From Methanobacterium sp. UBA176 (GTDB lineage: Archaea; Methanobacteriota; Methanobacteria; Methanobacteriales; Methanobacteriaceae), in the NCBI GenBank assembly GCA_002505765.1, contig DAVZ01000042.1:25007-89006 (forward strand): a stretch of 64,000 nt of DNA, written 5' to 3'. The notes beneath the pieces are model-generated. The model was not told the origin of the DNA. It ran no database searches and worked only from the letters and a program-made list of their open reading frames with translations. The translations under genes were made by a program, and so were the position numbers. Positions within the stretch are counted from its first letter, which is position 1. Each line of letters opens with the position of its first letter. Positions 17,537 through 27,526 of the stretch are shown here, one piece after another.

Positions 17537-20329
17537 TTAAATTACATTCTTTTTATATGTGATAATACCTTCTTTGATGTCTGATTTAACTTTTTCATAT
17601 GCGTAAAAAACACCCGGACCAATATGGATTATTGTGTCCCCTATATTTGCAATCTCCAATGCTTTAACTATTGAATCCACAACACTGGTTGTTTTATACG
17701 TATCTGCGCTTTTTGCTCCATTAACAACCTCTTCTGCAGCTTCCAGATTAATTTCTTCAGTTGTTTCATTTTTTGCACTTGCAATTACTACATCAGCATA
17801 TTTTCCAATAATCTGGCCTATTTTATATTTATCACGGATGGTAAGAGTATCTGGATTATCTATGGAAATGATTAATTTCCCTTCAAGTTCTATGCCCTCA
17901 AAAAGGCGTTCCATAGCTTCAGGGTTATGAGCTGCATCCACAAATATGTTTATTCTGCTAACTGTGTCTATCTTTTCAAATCGTCCGTAAACACCGGGGA
18001 AACTCTCAAGTTTATTCTTTATATGTTCTATATCAAAATCTAAAGCTAAATCAGTTGCAAAGACAGCTAAAGCATTTTCTATGTTGTACATTCCTGGTAC
18101 TTTAAGTTTTACATGAACTTCCACTGGTTCCCTGTACTTCCTCTGGAAATCATCGCAGTTGCAGCACATCTGACCGCAGCTTTCACATATAATTGTGGGA
18201 ATACTACCAGTTTGAATTGTAAATTCAGAACCATATAACCCATTTAGCTTTATATCTTCAGCTAAAATATCATAATTTATATTGTGCTTATGAGAATAAG
18301 TTCTACCTTCATTAACGATTTCTCTCGGTTCATTAAATCCGTAATATATCATGTCTTCATTAAATTTAGGTGCTAATCTACTAATAATTGGATCATCACC
18401 ATTGGCAATTAAAATTCCATTTTTATGAAGTAAATCCTTTAATGACATATTTCTTTCTACATATTCTTCATAAGAATTGAATTCATCCGTATGATCCGGC
18501 GTAAGATTTGTTAAAATACCTATACATAATTCCAGGCCATCTACCATTCTTATTGTGCTGTGAGGAAGTTCGAAAACCGCAAAATCTTTGCTTTTCATCT
18601 TATTTCCCACTACAAAATCCACCAGACCTTCAATAACCGGAGAGTCCAGCAGAGAAGAGAAAACCAATGTATTGTACCTACCTGATAATGTATGATCCAT
18701 CATATTTGTAGTGGTTGTTTTTCCGTCTGTTCCTGCAATACCTATCATAGGAATTTTTATAAGAGAATTAATCATTTTTCCTATGTCCCTTGTATTGATT
18801 TCATCTATTTCATAGTTTTCTTCACATTCACCAATAAATTTCCTGATTTCAGAGTTTTTAGGTACATTTGGAGAAATAAAAACTACATCAGCCCACATTG
18901 CGTGTTCATTCATGTGAGAACCAAGTTCCACAGCAACTCCTTTTTGCATTAAATCTTCTATCTTCCTTTTCGCCTTTTTGGGAAGTTCTTCGAATTCTTT
19001 AATATCTGAAATAATGACTTCATTACCTAAATGATTTAAAAGATGTGCTGCAGGTCTTCCTGCATTTCCAGCACCTACAATGAGCACCTTTTTGTTTCTA
19101 ATTATATTATCATCATTTGATATCCTTTTCAGTGTTTTCTGTATTTCTATAAGTTTATTTTGGCCATTTCCCCCTATGAAAACGTTTTTATATATTTCAC
19201 TGTACTCCAGTGCAAAATCAATCACTGAATCGGTGTCTTTTAATATCTTAATTTTACCGGTGAAACCTTCGTCCCTTAACCTTTTAAACACAATTCCTGT
19301 TGTATCTTCAAGACCAGGGAATAAAACTACAATTTCAGGATTTGCCCTCGATACTTCAGTTAAAATATCAAATCTACATATTTCACTTTCTCTTGGCGTT
19401 CCGATAATTACTACGTCAAATTCCATCTCATTAAAGACTGCTGCTGCTGCACTCCGGTTATCAGTCTTTCCCACTACAAACTTACATCCAGAAATGTTTA
19501 TAGTTGCTGTTCTTCCTCTAACACCCTTAAAATTTTCCAGCGCTTCATTAATTTCATTTTCTGTGATTTCTAAAATATTACCCACTGTTGCAGCTGCTGC
19601 GGCATTTTGTAAATTAAATTCACCGAATAAATTAAGGTCTCTATGCCCATTTCCATAAAAAAATGTTTGAAGGGGATAATTTCCCATCCTGGACAAAATT
19701 TCGTCCTTTTTGTTTAATACCGCTATTTTTCCACTTAAAAATTTGCCCAGAGATGCTTCATAATTTTCAATTGAATGATGAAAGTCCATGTGGTCCATTC
19801 CCATGTTAGTAACAACTACAAGATCAAAATCAAATGCGTATGAACAAAAATCCAGGGTCATATCACATACCTCAACCACAATAACGTCGCATTTTTGTTT
19901 TGAAGATTCCAGTATGAGTTTTGTATATCCCTGAAATCCTCCACCAGCATTTCCACCAACGAGTACATTGAGCCCTGCTTTTCGAAGTATCTCCTTTATC
20001 ATCAAGCAAGTTGTAGTTTTACCATTGGTTCCAGTAACGCCTATAGTGAAAACAGTTTTATGATCGGGCAGAATATCGGATAAGAATTTTTTACTGGTTT
20101 TTAACCTTTCTCCGATTTTACTACTCCACAAACTCGGACTTAGAACCACCGCATCAGCAGAATTTATTTTTTCAAAGTCGTGATATCCTAAATCAACATC
20201 TGCAGTTGTATTACAATTCAATTCCATGTTCTTTTGCATATCAGAAGCGTAAACTTTATATCCATAATTAATAAGAGATTTAACGGCATTTCTGCCCTCA
20301 GTTCCTAATCCAACCACTGCAATTTTCAT
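17537..20329 (-). CDS. Tandem (fused) double Mur ligase
   Basis: The 930-residue protein contains two complete Mur-ligase-like modules. Module one (about 1-420) has an N-terminal Rossmann start IAVVGLGTEGRN and P-loop GVTGTNGKTTT at 97-107. Module two (about 428-930) starts VLIVGAGNAGRPA and has P-loop GIAGTDGKTTTT near 530. A cysteine cluster (CESCGQMCCNC) near 712-722 and FVDAAHNPEAM follow. Each could ligate a different residue in pseudomurein peptide synthesis. GGTAGGT precedes the ATG, and this is the first gene of the operon. Module one's C-terminal half looks shorter and more divergent, so it may be partly structural. Confidence 0.85.
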   Translation of the reverse strand: MKIAVVGLGTEGRNAVKSLINYGYKVYASDMQKNMELNCNTTADVDLGYHDFEKINSADAVVLSPSLWSSKIGERLKTSKKFLSDILPDHKTVFTIGVTGTNGKTTTCLMIKEILRKAGLNVLVGGNAGGGFQGYTKLILESSKQKCDVIVVEVCDMTLDFCSYAFDFDLVVVTNMGMDHMDFHHSIENYEASLGKFLSGKIAVLNKKDEILSRMGNYPLQTFFYGNGHRDLNLFGEFNLQNAAAAATVGNILEITENEINEALENFKGVRGRTATINISGCKFVVGKTDNRSAAAAVFNEMEFDVVIIGTPRESEICRFDILTEVSRANPEIVVLFPGLEDTTGIVFKRLRDEGFTGKIKILKDTDSVIDFALEYSEIYKNVFIGGNGQNKLIEIQKTLKRISNDDNIIRNKKVLIVGAGNAGRPAAHLLNHLGNEVIISDIKEFEELPKKAKRKIEDLMQKGVAVELGSHMNEHAMWADVVFISPNVPKNSEIRKFIGECEENYEIDEINTRDIGKMINSLIKIPMIGIAGTDGKTTTTNMMDHTLSGRYNTLVFSSLLDSPVIEGLVDFVVGNKMKSKDFAVFELPHSTIRMVDGLELCIGILTNLTPDHTDEFNSYEEYVERNMSLKDLLHKNGILIANGDDPIISRLAPKFNEDMIYYGFNEPREIVNEGRTYSHKHNINYDILAEDIKLNGLYGSEFTIQTGSIPTIICESCGQMCCNCDDFQRKYREPVEVHVKLKVPGMYNIENALAVFATDLALDFDIEHIKNKLESFPGVYGRFEKIDTVSRINIFVDAAHNPEAMERLFEGIELEGKLIISIDNPDTLTIRDKYKIGQIIGKYADVVIASAKNETTEEINLEAAEEVVNGAKSADTYKTTSVVDSIVKALEIANIGDTIIHIGPGVFYAYEKVKSDIKEGIITYKKNVI

Positions 20330-21027
20330 ATTACCTACCGATATTAAGATAATCTTAAAGGTTATTATGATTTAATTTATAATGACTTTTAAAATAGATT
20401 TATAATAAAGATATTTAACTGTAACGCTTATTTTTAGGGAGTAAAGTATTTTCATGTCATTTTTTTTCACAAACCCATATATCGTCCCATAACCTTATCA
20501 TTATTTAAATCTATTTTGAAGCATTAAATTCATTTAACATTATAAATGTTTCGAATAATTTAAGTATTATATTATTAATTTAGTCAATAATAAATAATAA
20601 ATCTTTGTATGGTTACAGTGAAAATACCAAATAATTATAGTGATAATTATAATTCACACCATATAAATGTTTTAAATTTATATTATGTGAGAATTTTTTG
20701 CAAAAAAATATGGTATCCTTTGAATGCCAATCAATACATCCATTATCCAGAAAATCAGATAAATATAAAAGTGTGCAAATAAAATTTAAGCGATGAATAC
20801 ACCTTAAATAATCCAATATTATTTAAACCCATTAAATTATTAGATTTTAAGGTGAATTAATTAATTATTAAAATCTAATAGAAATATAAACAGCAATTAT
20901 ATAAAATACAATAAACAATATCTTATTGATAAAAATATATTTCGATTTAATATAAAAAAAATTATTTTAATAAATTTATTGATAAGAATCTGTAAACCCA
21001 CTGAATAATAGATATCAAGGTGACAAA
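20330..21027 (+). other. Long AT-rich divergent intergenic region
   Basis: About 700 bases separate the minus-strand wall operon from hypD. I see no credible gene. TATA-like words on the minus strand (near 20375-20405) could serve the wall operon. A perfect 13-base inverted repeat lies at 20838-20880 (separate entry). Confidence 0.5.
20838..20880 (+). repeat. Perfect 13-base inverted repeat (stem-loop)
   Basis: TATTAGATTTTAA at 20838-20850 and its exact complement TTAAAATCTAATA at 20868-20880 flank a 17-base AT-rich loop. It lies about 150 bases upstream of the hypD start. It could be an operator or an RNA hairpin; its low-complexity composition tempers the significance. Confidence 0.5.
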
Positions 21028-22077
21028 ATGAAAAATCTATCCAAAAAAATAGTAGAACGCATAGAAAACATTGCAAGACCAGTTAAAATAATGCACGTAT
21101 GCGGATCCCATGAACACACAGTAATGCAACATGGAATAAGATCATTAATTCCAAAGGAAGTAGAAGTGGTTGCCGGTCCAGGCTGTCCAGTATGCTGCGT
21201 CCCCTCAATAGAAGTGGATGAATGTCTGTATCTTGCAAGAAATGGCGTTACCATTGCCACATTTGGAGACATGCTCAGAGTCCCAGGAACAACAGGGACA
21301 TTAGCTGATGCTAAGGCAGAAGGTGCTGATGTAAGAATAGTTTATGGAGTAAATAACGCCGTTGAAATAGCCAAAAAGATTGATAAAGAGATTGTATTTA
21401 TGGCTGCTGGATTTGAAACCACTGCCCCAACAACAGCTTCTGAAATAGTTGCTGGTCCTCCAGAAAATTTATCATTTATATCCTGCCATAGATTAATTCC
21501 TCCAGCATTAAGATTTCTGATCGAGTCTGGTGAGGTAAATCTAAATGCCCTTATAGAACCCGGTCACGTTTCAACTATAATAGGAACAAAACCATATCAT
21601 GAATTTTCAGAAAAATATGGAATTCCCCAGGTCGTTGCAGGATTTAACCCATTTGATATATTAATTGCAATTTATATGATACTAAAACAGCTCGATGATG
21701 GAAAAGCAGTAGTACAAAACGAATATAAGCGAGCTGTAAGAGAAGAAGGTAATATTAAAGCCCAGAAACTCATGGATGAAGTATTTTACATTAAAGATAA
21801 GGAATGGAGAGGTTTCCCCGAGATTCCAGATTCAACCTATGAGTTAAGAGACGAGTTTTCCAGCGCCAACGCCAGGGAAAGATTTGATATTCAGGTAGAA
21901 CAGGGAGAAAAAGTTCCAACAGGCTGTATATGCGGACCAATTTTAAGAGGGGTTTCAAGACCCGAGGAATGTGCTCTATTTAAAACCCAGTGCAATCCTA
22001 TGAATCCAATTGGAGCATGTATGGTAAGTAAAGAAGGTACATGCAATATCGCCTATCGCTACGGTTCAGCCTTCTAA
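21028..22077 (+). CDS. hypD: Hydrogenase maturation protein HypD
   Basis: HypD is the Fe-S scaffold on which the Fe(CN)2CO unit of NiFe-hydrogenases is assembled with HypC. The 349-residue protein shows all family signatures: HVCGSHEHTVMQHG near the start, GPGCPVCCVP, the GFETTAPTTA block, HVSTIIG, and the C-terminal cysteine set (CICGPILRG, CALFKTQC, GACMVSKEGTC) that binds a 4Fe-4S cluster. Length is normal. AAGGTGACAAA precedes the ATG. No other hyp gene is adjacent, so it is expressed apart from its partners. Confidence 0.97.
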   Translation: MKNLSKKIVERIENIARPVKIMHVCGSHEHTVMQHGIRSLIPKEVEVVAGPGCPVCCVPSIEVDECLYLARNGVTIATFGDMLRVPGTTGTLADAKAEGADVRIVYGVNNAVEIAKKIDKEIVFMAAGFETTAPTTASEIVAGPPENLSFISCHRLIPPALRFLIESGEVNLNALIEPGHVSTIIGTKPYHEFSEKYGIPQVVAGFNPFDILIAIYMILKQLDDGKAVVQNEYKRAVREEGNIKAQKLMDEVFYIKDKEWRGFPEIPDSTYELRDEFSSANARERFDIQVEQGEKVPTGCICGPILRGVSRPEECALFKTQCNPMNPIGACMVSKEGTCNIAYRYGSAF

Positions 22078-22226
22078 AAATCATACAGAGACTCTTTTGA
22101 AGATAACAATTTATTTAAAATGATAAAAGTAATTTCCTATGAAATAACCAATATATTCGTTATAAAGAGATTCTCTTATTTTGCACTTAGAAATTAGTTT
22201 CTAAATAACTTGGAGTAATGTCAATA

Positions 22227-22889
22227 ATGAAGGCTGTTGCTGTAGATATAGATGGTACAATTACCGATAAAAACAGAAAGATATGCGTAAATGCAATAAA
22301 AGCACTCAGAAAATCAGAAGATAAAGGTTGTCCTATCATTTTAGTGACTGGAAATGTGCTCTGCGCAGCCAAGATGGTGGCGGTGATGATAGGTACCTCT
22401 GGCGGAATCGTAAGTGAAAATGGTGGTTTCATTCAAACAAGGAAACAGAACCTTGTTCTTGGAAACATCGAAAAATGCAAACCTGCATATAAATTCCTGA
22501 AATCAAAATATAATATAGAAAAAACGGAATTTTCAGATATTCGAATGTCAGAAATTGCTATAAAAAGAACCATCGATGTTGAAGTGGTAAAAAAGACCCT
22601 TGCTGACTTTGATGTTGAAATATACGACACACAATTTGCAATACACATAACCGACCCCGAAGTAAATAAGGGCTCTTCACTGAAGATTGTAGCAAATGAT
22701 ATGGGTATAGACATCAGTGAAATTCTTGCAATTGGTGATAGTGAAAATGATCTGGAGTTTTTAGAGGTTGCTGGATTGAAAGTAGCAGTTGCAAATGCAG
22801 ACAAAGAACTTAAAGATGTTGCAGACTATATTACCAAAGCACCATACGGGGATGGCGCTGCAGAAGCAATAAATAAATTTATTTTATGA
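22227..22889 (+). CDS. Phosphoglycolate phosphatase, archaeal HAD type
   Basis: The ATG at 22227 (MKAVAVDIDGTITD) is preferred over one three codons upstream. The nucleophile motif is DIDGT, followed by a C2-type cap and the C-terminal GDSENDLEFLEVAG metal motif. The archaeal family hydrolyses 2-phosphoglycolate and related sugar phosphates. The 220-residue length is typical. The gene is followed 23 bases later by the TldE-like gene. Confidence 0.85.
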   Translation: MKAVAVDIDGTITDKNRKICVNAIKALRKSEDKGCPIILVTGNVLCAAKMVAVMIGTSGGIVSENGGFIQTRKQNLVLGNIEKCKPAYKFLKSKYNIEKTEFSDIRMSEIAIKRTIDVEVVKKTLADFDVEIYDTQFAIHITDPEVNKGSSLKIVANDMGIDISEILAIGDSENDLEFLEVAGLKVAVANADKELKDVADYITKAPYGDGAAEAINKFIL

Positions 22890-22912
22890 TTATTTATCAG
22901 GGAGGTATTTAA

Positions 22913-24214
22913 ATGATGGAAATTGCTGATGATGCCTTAAATCTTGCTTTAAAACTTTCTGACAATGTTGAAGTTTTTGTTGAAAAGGAAAGAAGTATGG
23001 ATATCGATATACAAAAAAATGAAGCCAGCTTTGCAAAAGAATCTTTTACTTATGGAATAGGTGTGCGTATAATTTTAGATAAAAAAATGGGATTTTCTTA
23101 TACAACTAACACTGATAAAATCAAAGAAACTGTTGAAAATGCAGTGTTTAATTCTAAATCTAATATAGCTGATGAAAACTTTGAATTAGCTCAAAAATCT
23201 GAATATACAAAAGTTAAGGGCATATATGATAAGAAAATCAATTCTCTTCATATTGAAGACTACCTCCAGTTTGCAAAAACAATGATAAACGCCGCCGAAG
23301 ATGCAAAATGCGAACCAACTTCAGGAGGAGTTTCTGCAGGTTATGCAGAAAGTCTTATTTTAAATTCCAACGGTGCTGAATGCAGTGGCATATCTTCCAT
23401 GTTTTCAGGTTTTATAGCGGTTAATGCAGAAGAAAAAGGGGAAATATCTACCGCTTATGAGGGCAAGTCTTCAAGAAATTACGATATAGATCCATTATGG
23501 ATTGCAGAAAATGCATCTAAAATTGCGAAAGATTCATTAAACGGAGTACCTGTAGAAACCAGAGATATGGACGTTTTATTGGATTATCGCGCAGTTTCAG
23601 GTCTTCTCGCAACCTTTATTAATGCCGTAAATGCAGACAATGTTCAAAGGGGGAGATCCATTTATGCAAATGAAATTGGTAATGAAATTGTAACACCTTC
23701 TTTAAGCATTTATGACGATGGTACCTACCAGGGAGGGCTGAACTCGTCAATAAGCGATGGGGAAGGAATAGCAAGTCAAAGGACATCGGTGGTTGATAAT
23801 GGAATTCTTAAAAGTTTCCTGTATGACATATATACTGCAAAAAAGGGAAATACTCAAAGTACAGGTAACGGTATGCGGGCCTCTTTTGCAGATATGCCCG
23901 CTGTGGGCTTGAGTAATTTTATTTTAGAATTCAATGACTCCCTTGAGATTTCAGAAATTAAAGATGGCATAATAATAACCGATGTTTTAGGAGCACATAC
24001 ATCCAACCCAATTTCAGGTGATTTTTCTGTTGAAGCAAATAATGCCTTCAAAATAGAAAATGGGGAAATCAATACCCCGGTTAAAAAGGCAATGCTCTCT
24101 GGAAACATATTTAACTTAATGAAATATGCTTCAGGAATTTCTGGAGAAATACGTCAAATAGGACCCTTTGTTATTCCGCGTATTCTGGCCTCAAGTCTTA
24201 GAGTTGTAGGATGA
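22913..24214 (+). CDS. TldE/PmbA-family metalloprotease-like protein
   Basis: The 433-residue protein has the three-part TldD/PmbA pattern: a charged N-terminus (VEVFVEKERSMDIDIQKNEA), a middle domain and a C-terminal GDFSVEANNAFKIENGEI. There is no HExxH zinc site, which identifies the TldE (PmbA) partner rather than the TldD protease. TldD/TldE pairs process peptides in bacteria. GGGAGGTATTTAA gives a strong start. TldD is not in the window. Confidence 0.88.
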   Translation: MMEIADDALNLALKLSDNVEVFVEKERSMDIDIQKNEASFAKESFTYGIGVRIILDKKMGFSYTTNTDKIKETVENAVFNSKSNIADENFELAQKSEYTKVKGIYDKKINSLHIEDYLQFAKTMINAAEDAKCEPTSGGVSAGYAESLILNSNGAECSGISSMFSGFIAVNAEEKGEISTAYEGKSSRNYDIDPLWIAENASKIAKDSLNGVPVETRDMDVLLDYRAVSGLLATFINAVNADNVQRGRSIYANEIGNEIVTPSLSIYDDGTYQGGLNSSISDGEGIASQRTSVVDNGILKSFLYDIYTAKKGNTQSTGNGMRASFADMPAVGLSNFILEFNDSLEISEIKDGIIITDVLGAHTSNPISGDFSVEANNAFKIENGEINTPVKKAMLSGNIFNLMKYASGISGEIRQIGPFVIPRILASSLRVVG

Positions 24215-24317
24215 TTTATTCCTTCATTTTCTAATTCTAAGATTATAAATATATAATTTTGATTTTTTTTATTTACAAACTTAAAAATTGTATATCAGTA
24301 ACACCAGAATATAATAC

Positions 24318-25370
24318 ATGTGGAGAATGGATGGTCCCGATACCCTGAATATTAGGGATGATGGCCCCTTAGCAAAAGAATTATCAACTTATTTAGAAAT
24401 CATGCGAAATAAAAGGCTTTCAAGGTCAAAAGTGGCCATGATGATGGAAGCAGATAAAAAAAAAGATTCATGGTTGGAGCATGAAAATATAAGGAGTGAA
24501 TTTATCGAAAAATACGATAAATTCAATTTAAATGACTTTAAAAAGCCCAATTTTTCTTATCTTGATTTAAAAATAGAACTTGCCAAAAAAATCTTCCAAA
24601 ACTGTTATTTCTGTGAAAAAAGATGTTACGTTGATAGAAACATAAATAAGGGAAAATGTAAAGTTTTAAAGCCTAAAATTGCCTCCGAATTTATGCATAT
24701 GGGTGAAGAAGCTCCACTCGTTCCTAGCCATACCGTATTCTTTGCAGGGTGCAATTTTGAATGTATTTACTGCCAGAACTGGGATATCAGCCAGTCTGCA
24801 AATCTGGGGGCTGAAATTGCAGAAGAATCCCTGGCAAAAATAATTGATCTAAGAAGAAAAGAAGGATCAAGAAATGTCAACTTCGTTGGAGGAGATCCAA
24901 CGCCTAATTTGTTGTATATCTTAAAAACAATGCGATTTAGCAGGGAAAACATTCCCTTAGTCTGGAACAGTAATTTTTACATGAGTGAGGATGCAATGAA
25001 ACTTCTTGACGGTTTTGCTGACCTTTATCTTAGTGATTTTAAATATGGGCCTCATGATTGCGCACAAAGGCTTTCAGGAGTGTTAAATTATTGGGATATT
25101 GTAACCAGAAATCATAAAATGGCAAAAAGTGCTGGTGACATGATTATCAGGCATCTTGTACTTCCAAATCATGTAGAATGCTGTTCAAAACCTATTTTAA
25201 AGTGGATAAAAGATAATTTGGGAAAAAATACAGTTGTAAACATCATGGGGCAATATAGACCCGTTTATAGGGCAACTGAATGTGCTGAAATTGCCAGATA
25301 TCCTTATCCAGAAGAAATTGATGAAGTTAGAAATTATGCAAGGGCAATGGGTTTAATAAATTTGATTTAA
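24318..25370 (+). CDS. Radical SAM protein (PflA-like activating enzyme family)
   Basis: The SAM cluster motif is C145-x3-C149-x2-C152 (CNFECIYC), preceded by FFAGC. An extra cysteine set upstream, C96-x2-C99-x3-C103 and C114, probably binds another cluster or zinc. VGGDPTPN, where the GGE motif is expected, and the later VWNSNFYMSE strand fit the family. Members related to pyruvate formate-lyase activase are numerous in methanogens and mostly uncharacterised. No glycyl-radical enzyme is nearby, so the substrate is unknown. The protein is 350 residues long. Confidence 0.85.
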   Translation: MWRMDGPDTLNIRDDGPLAKELSTYLEIMRNKRLSRSKVAMMMEADKKKDSWLEHENIRSEFIEKYDKFNLNDFKKPNFSYLDLKIELAKKIFQNCYFCEKRCYVDRNINKGKCKVLKPKIASEFMHMGEEAPLVPSHTVFFAGCNFECIYCQNWDISQSANLGAEIAEESLAKIIDLRRKEGSRNVNFVGGDPTPNLLYILKTMRFSRENIPLVWNSNFYMSEDAMKLLDGFADLYLSDFKYGPHDCAQRLSGVLNYWDIVTRNHKMAKSAGDMIIRHLVLPNHVECCSKPILKWIKDNLGKNTVVNIMGQYRPVYRATECAEIARYPYPEEIDEVRNYARAMGLINLI

Positions 25371-25532
25371 ATTTATTTTATAAAAATTCTTACTAAAATA
25401 AATTAAATACTGAATATTTGCATGCAATACTGTTTTAAAGGAAATATTTAATACCTTGTGGATAATAAACAACATCCATAATTTATAATAAAATTAACCA
25501 TTGTAATAGATAAAAAAAATAAGTTGATACTT

Positions 25533-25925
25533 ATGATCTGTGATAACTGCGGGGCAACAATCGATTCTAATGAAGAATTCTGCAATAACTGTGGAATGCA
25601 ACTTTTAGATATGCGTCCGAAGAAAAAAAAAAGATACTATAAAAAATCCAGATCCTTTGATAATTCAAGTTCATTTGATAAACCTATAAAACAGAGGTAT
25701 ATTAAAAATTCAAAACCAGAAAGCTATGATTATCCTCAATATTTAGATGATGAGGAATATGCATATTCAGGTCATGATCATGAAAAAGACCATGAAAGAA
25801 AATCGGGGACTGGAATAGGCAGTATTATTCTCTTATTGTTAATAGCTCTTGCCCTTGGATTTACAGTGGGTTTAATAATGTTTACTTCACAATTAATACC
25901 CCAAATACCTGGACTTAATAATTAA
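25533..25925 (+). CDS. Zinc-ribbon membrane protein
   Basis: From ATG 25533 the protein is 130 residues. An N-terminal zinc ribbon (C3-x2-C6 and C17-x2-C20) is followed by a very basic, Tyr/Ser-rich low-complexity linker. A single membrane helix lies near the end (IILLLLIALALGFTVGLIM). Such single-helix zinc-ribbon proteins are frequent in Methanobacterium and have no assigned function. Confidence 0.75.
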   Translation: MICDNCGATIDSNEEFCNNCGMQLLDMRPKKKKRYYKKSRSFDNSSSFDKPIKQRYIKNSKPESYDYPQYLDDEEYAYSGHDHEKDHERKSGTGIGSIILLLLIALALGFTVGLIMFTSQLIPQIPGLNN

Positions 25926-25941
25926 ATACTTATTTAATCCG

Positions 25942-27201
25942 TTAGTAGCACTTTGAAATCGAAAAAGTCCCTTCAAGAACTCTTTTTTTAAGTTCATCGG
26001 CCAATTCACGAGCTCTTTTAATATCTGATTGTCTACAAATAATAGGTATGTCAATAATGCTATCTTCAGATTTAAATTGTATTTCACCTCTCCTCATTTC
26101 GAATGTGCCGAAAGGACATGAATAGGCACACATTCCACAGCCAAAACACCTCCTCCTATTAAGATTTTCACTGAAAGCTCCAGTAGGACACCTTTCACGC
26201 ACAATACACACTTCACAGTCTCTACAAGTTTCAGGATGGTAAACAGGTCTTTCGTCAGTGCCTTCCCACACTTGAGCATAATTTGTAGAGCCCAGAGGTA
26301 AATGTCTTCCCTTTATATCTGCAATAGGTAACGATATTTCCTCATTAAGGACGTAGGTATTTTTTAAGATTTCATCATTTAAAACAGGGATTGCAGCAGC
26401 TACACTGTTAAAAACTTCCGGACCTGCAGCAGTTTTAAATCCGCCAAGGTAATGAGGATCCATATCATACATATCCGCCGATATCATTAAATTGGGCTTT
26501 TCTGGAGTGCTTCTTGTACCATGACCAATCACTATCCCCTCAGATCCACACATAAGGACTTTTGTACCAGTTTTAATAGCATTCATTACTGGATCGTTTT
26601 GAAGTGGATTTAATTCACCACATCCAGAAAATGAAAGACCTTGATATGGCCCTTCCATTTCTATTGCATGAAATATCGATGCCACTGATTTTTCAGAGGG
26701 ATTTGTAAACGCAGTATAATTTTTAAATGCCAAACGGGTGCCAATCATTCGTGCTGTACCAAAATCATCCATATTAATATTTGATCTTATGATGTCACCA
26801 TCTATAGATTCCACTTCGATCTCTATATCCTTTCCAGATACAATATCCTTAAATAAGAATCCACCACCATAATTTTCGTCATAAACGCTATGGGCAGTTC
26901 CATAAACTATCATATCCACTGATCCAAGCCATTCATTTGGACAAGGGCCTGGAAATCCTGGAACGCCGTTTAAAAGTACATTTTTAGCTTTTTTAAATGA
27001 TCCTGGTTCCCCTGCTTTTACATGGAATATCGCAGCTGTTCCAGACATTATACCACATGTTCCTGTGGTTATAACATGGATGTCCTCTGCTTTAGGCTCT
27101 TTTCCTTCTCTAACAAGGTTGCTAACTTCTTCTGCCGTAAGAACTGTAGCTTCTCCTTGTTCAATTTTCCTGTTAATCTCTTCAATGCTGCGATTATTCA
27201 A
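25942..27201 (-). CDS. Methanogenesis marker 16 metalloprotein (DUF39 plus two 4Fe-4S motifs)
   Basis: The 419-residue protein starts at a TTG after GGAGGAATTC. Residues 1-340 are a COG1900/DUF39 domain (TTGTCGIMSGTAAIFHV, GVPGFPGPCPNEWLG, GCGELNPLQNDP). The C-terminal part carries CRDCEVCIVRERCP and CFGCGMCAYSCP, a bacterial-ferredoxin-like pair of 4Fe-4S sites. DUF39 proteins make homocysteine from aspartate semialdehyde with reduced sulfur in methanogens; the marker-16 branch is restricted to methanogens and less well defined. The leader contains stacked palindromes (27211-27360). Confidence 0.88.
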   Translation of the reverse strand: MNNRSIEEINRKIEQGEATVLTAEEVSNLVREGKEPKAEDIHVITTGTCGIMSGTAAIFHVKAGEPGSFKKAKNVLLNGVPGFPGPCPNEWLGSVDMIVYGTAHSVYDENYGGGFLFKDIVSGKDIEIEVESIDGDIIRSNINMDDFGTARMIGTRLAFKNYTAFTNPSEKSVASIFHAIEMEGPYQGLSFSGCGELNPLQNDPVMNAIKTGTKVLMCGSEGIVIGHGTRSTPEKPNLMISADMYDMDPHYLGGFKTAAGPEVFNSVAAAIPVLNDEILKNTYVLNEEISLPIADIKGRHLPLGSTNYAQVWEGTDERPVYHPETCRDCEVCIVRERCPTGAFSENLNRRRCFGCGMCAYSCPFGTFEMRRGEIQFKSEDSIIDIPIICRQSDIKRARELADELKKRVLEGTFSISKCY

Positions 27202-27210
27202 AGAATTCCT

Positions 27211-27360
27211 CCAAAAATTTCATTTTTGAAGTTCAAGAAATTTTCAATTTCCTTCAACCTCCAAAATTTATCAAAATTGAAAAATTTTGATTGACAAAAC
27301 AGAGCTTTTGCGGTGCTGAAATCGAAGATTTTGATGCATCTAAAATCTCTGATTTTCGAA
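27211..27360 (-). repeat. Stacked palindromes in the leader of the marker-16 gene
   Basis: Hairpin modules include CAAAAAT-3-ATTTTTG at 27212-27228, an AAAATT/AATTTT element near 27255-27290 and GAAATC/GATTTT-type pairs near 27320-27358. Together with 27361-27526, which is AT-rich with no gene, this fills the gap up to the MFS gene's stop. Confidence 0.5.
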
Positions 27361-27526
27361 TACTACAGTATTTTCTTCAACTGAAAAAAATCATTATTTT
27401 TTACTGTAACTATTGTTATATAAAATGATACTTATATGGGTTATTTCATTTATATCTTATTTATTTTTTAATTAAAATGTAAATAGGATTTAAACAGCTT
27501 AAAAATGGTTTTATAAAATAATACGA

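Noticed and set aside
20613..20816. 67-codon minus-strand frame in the hypD-wall operon gap
   Set aside because: Composition is AT-driven (Asn/Tyr/His-rich), no ribosome site, no family resemblance.
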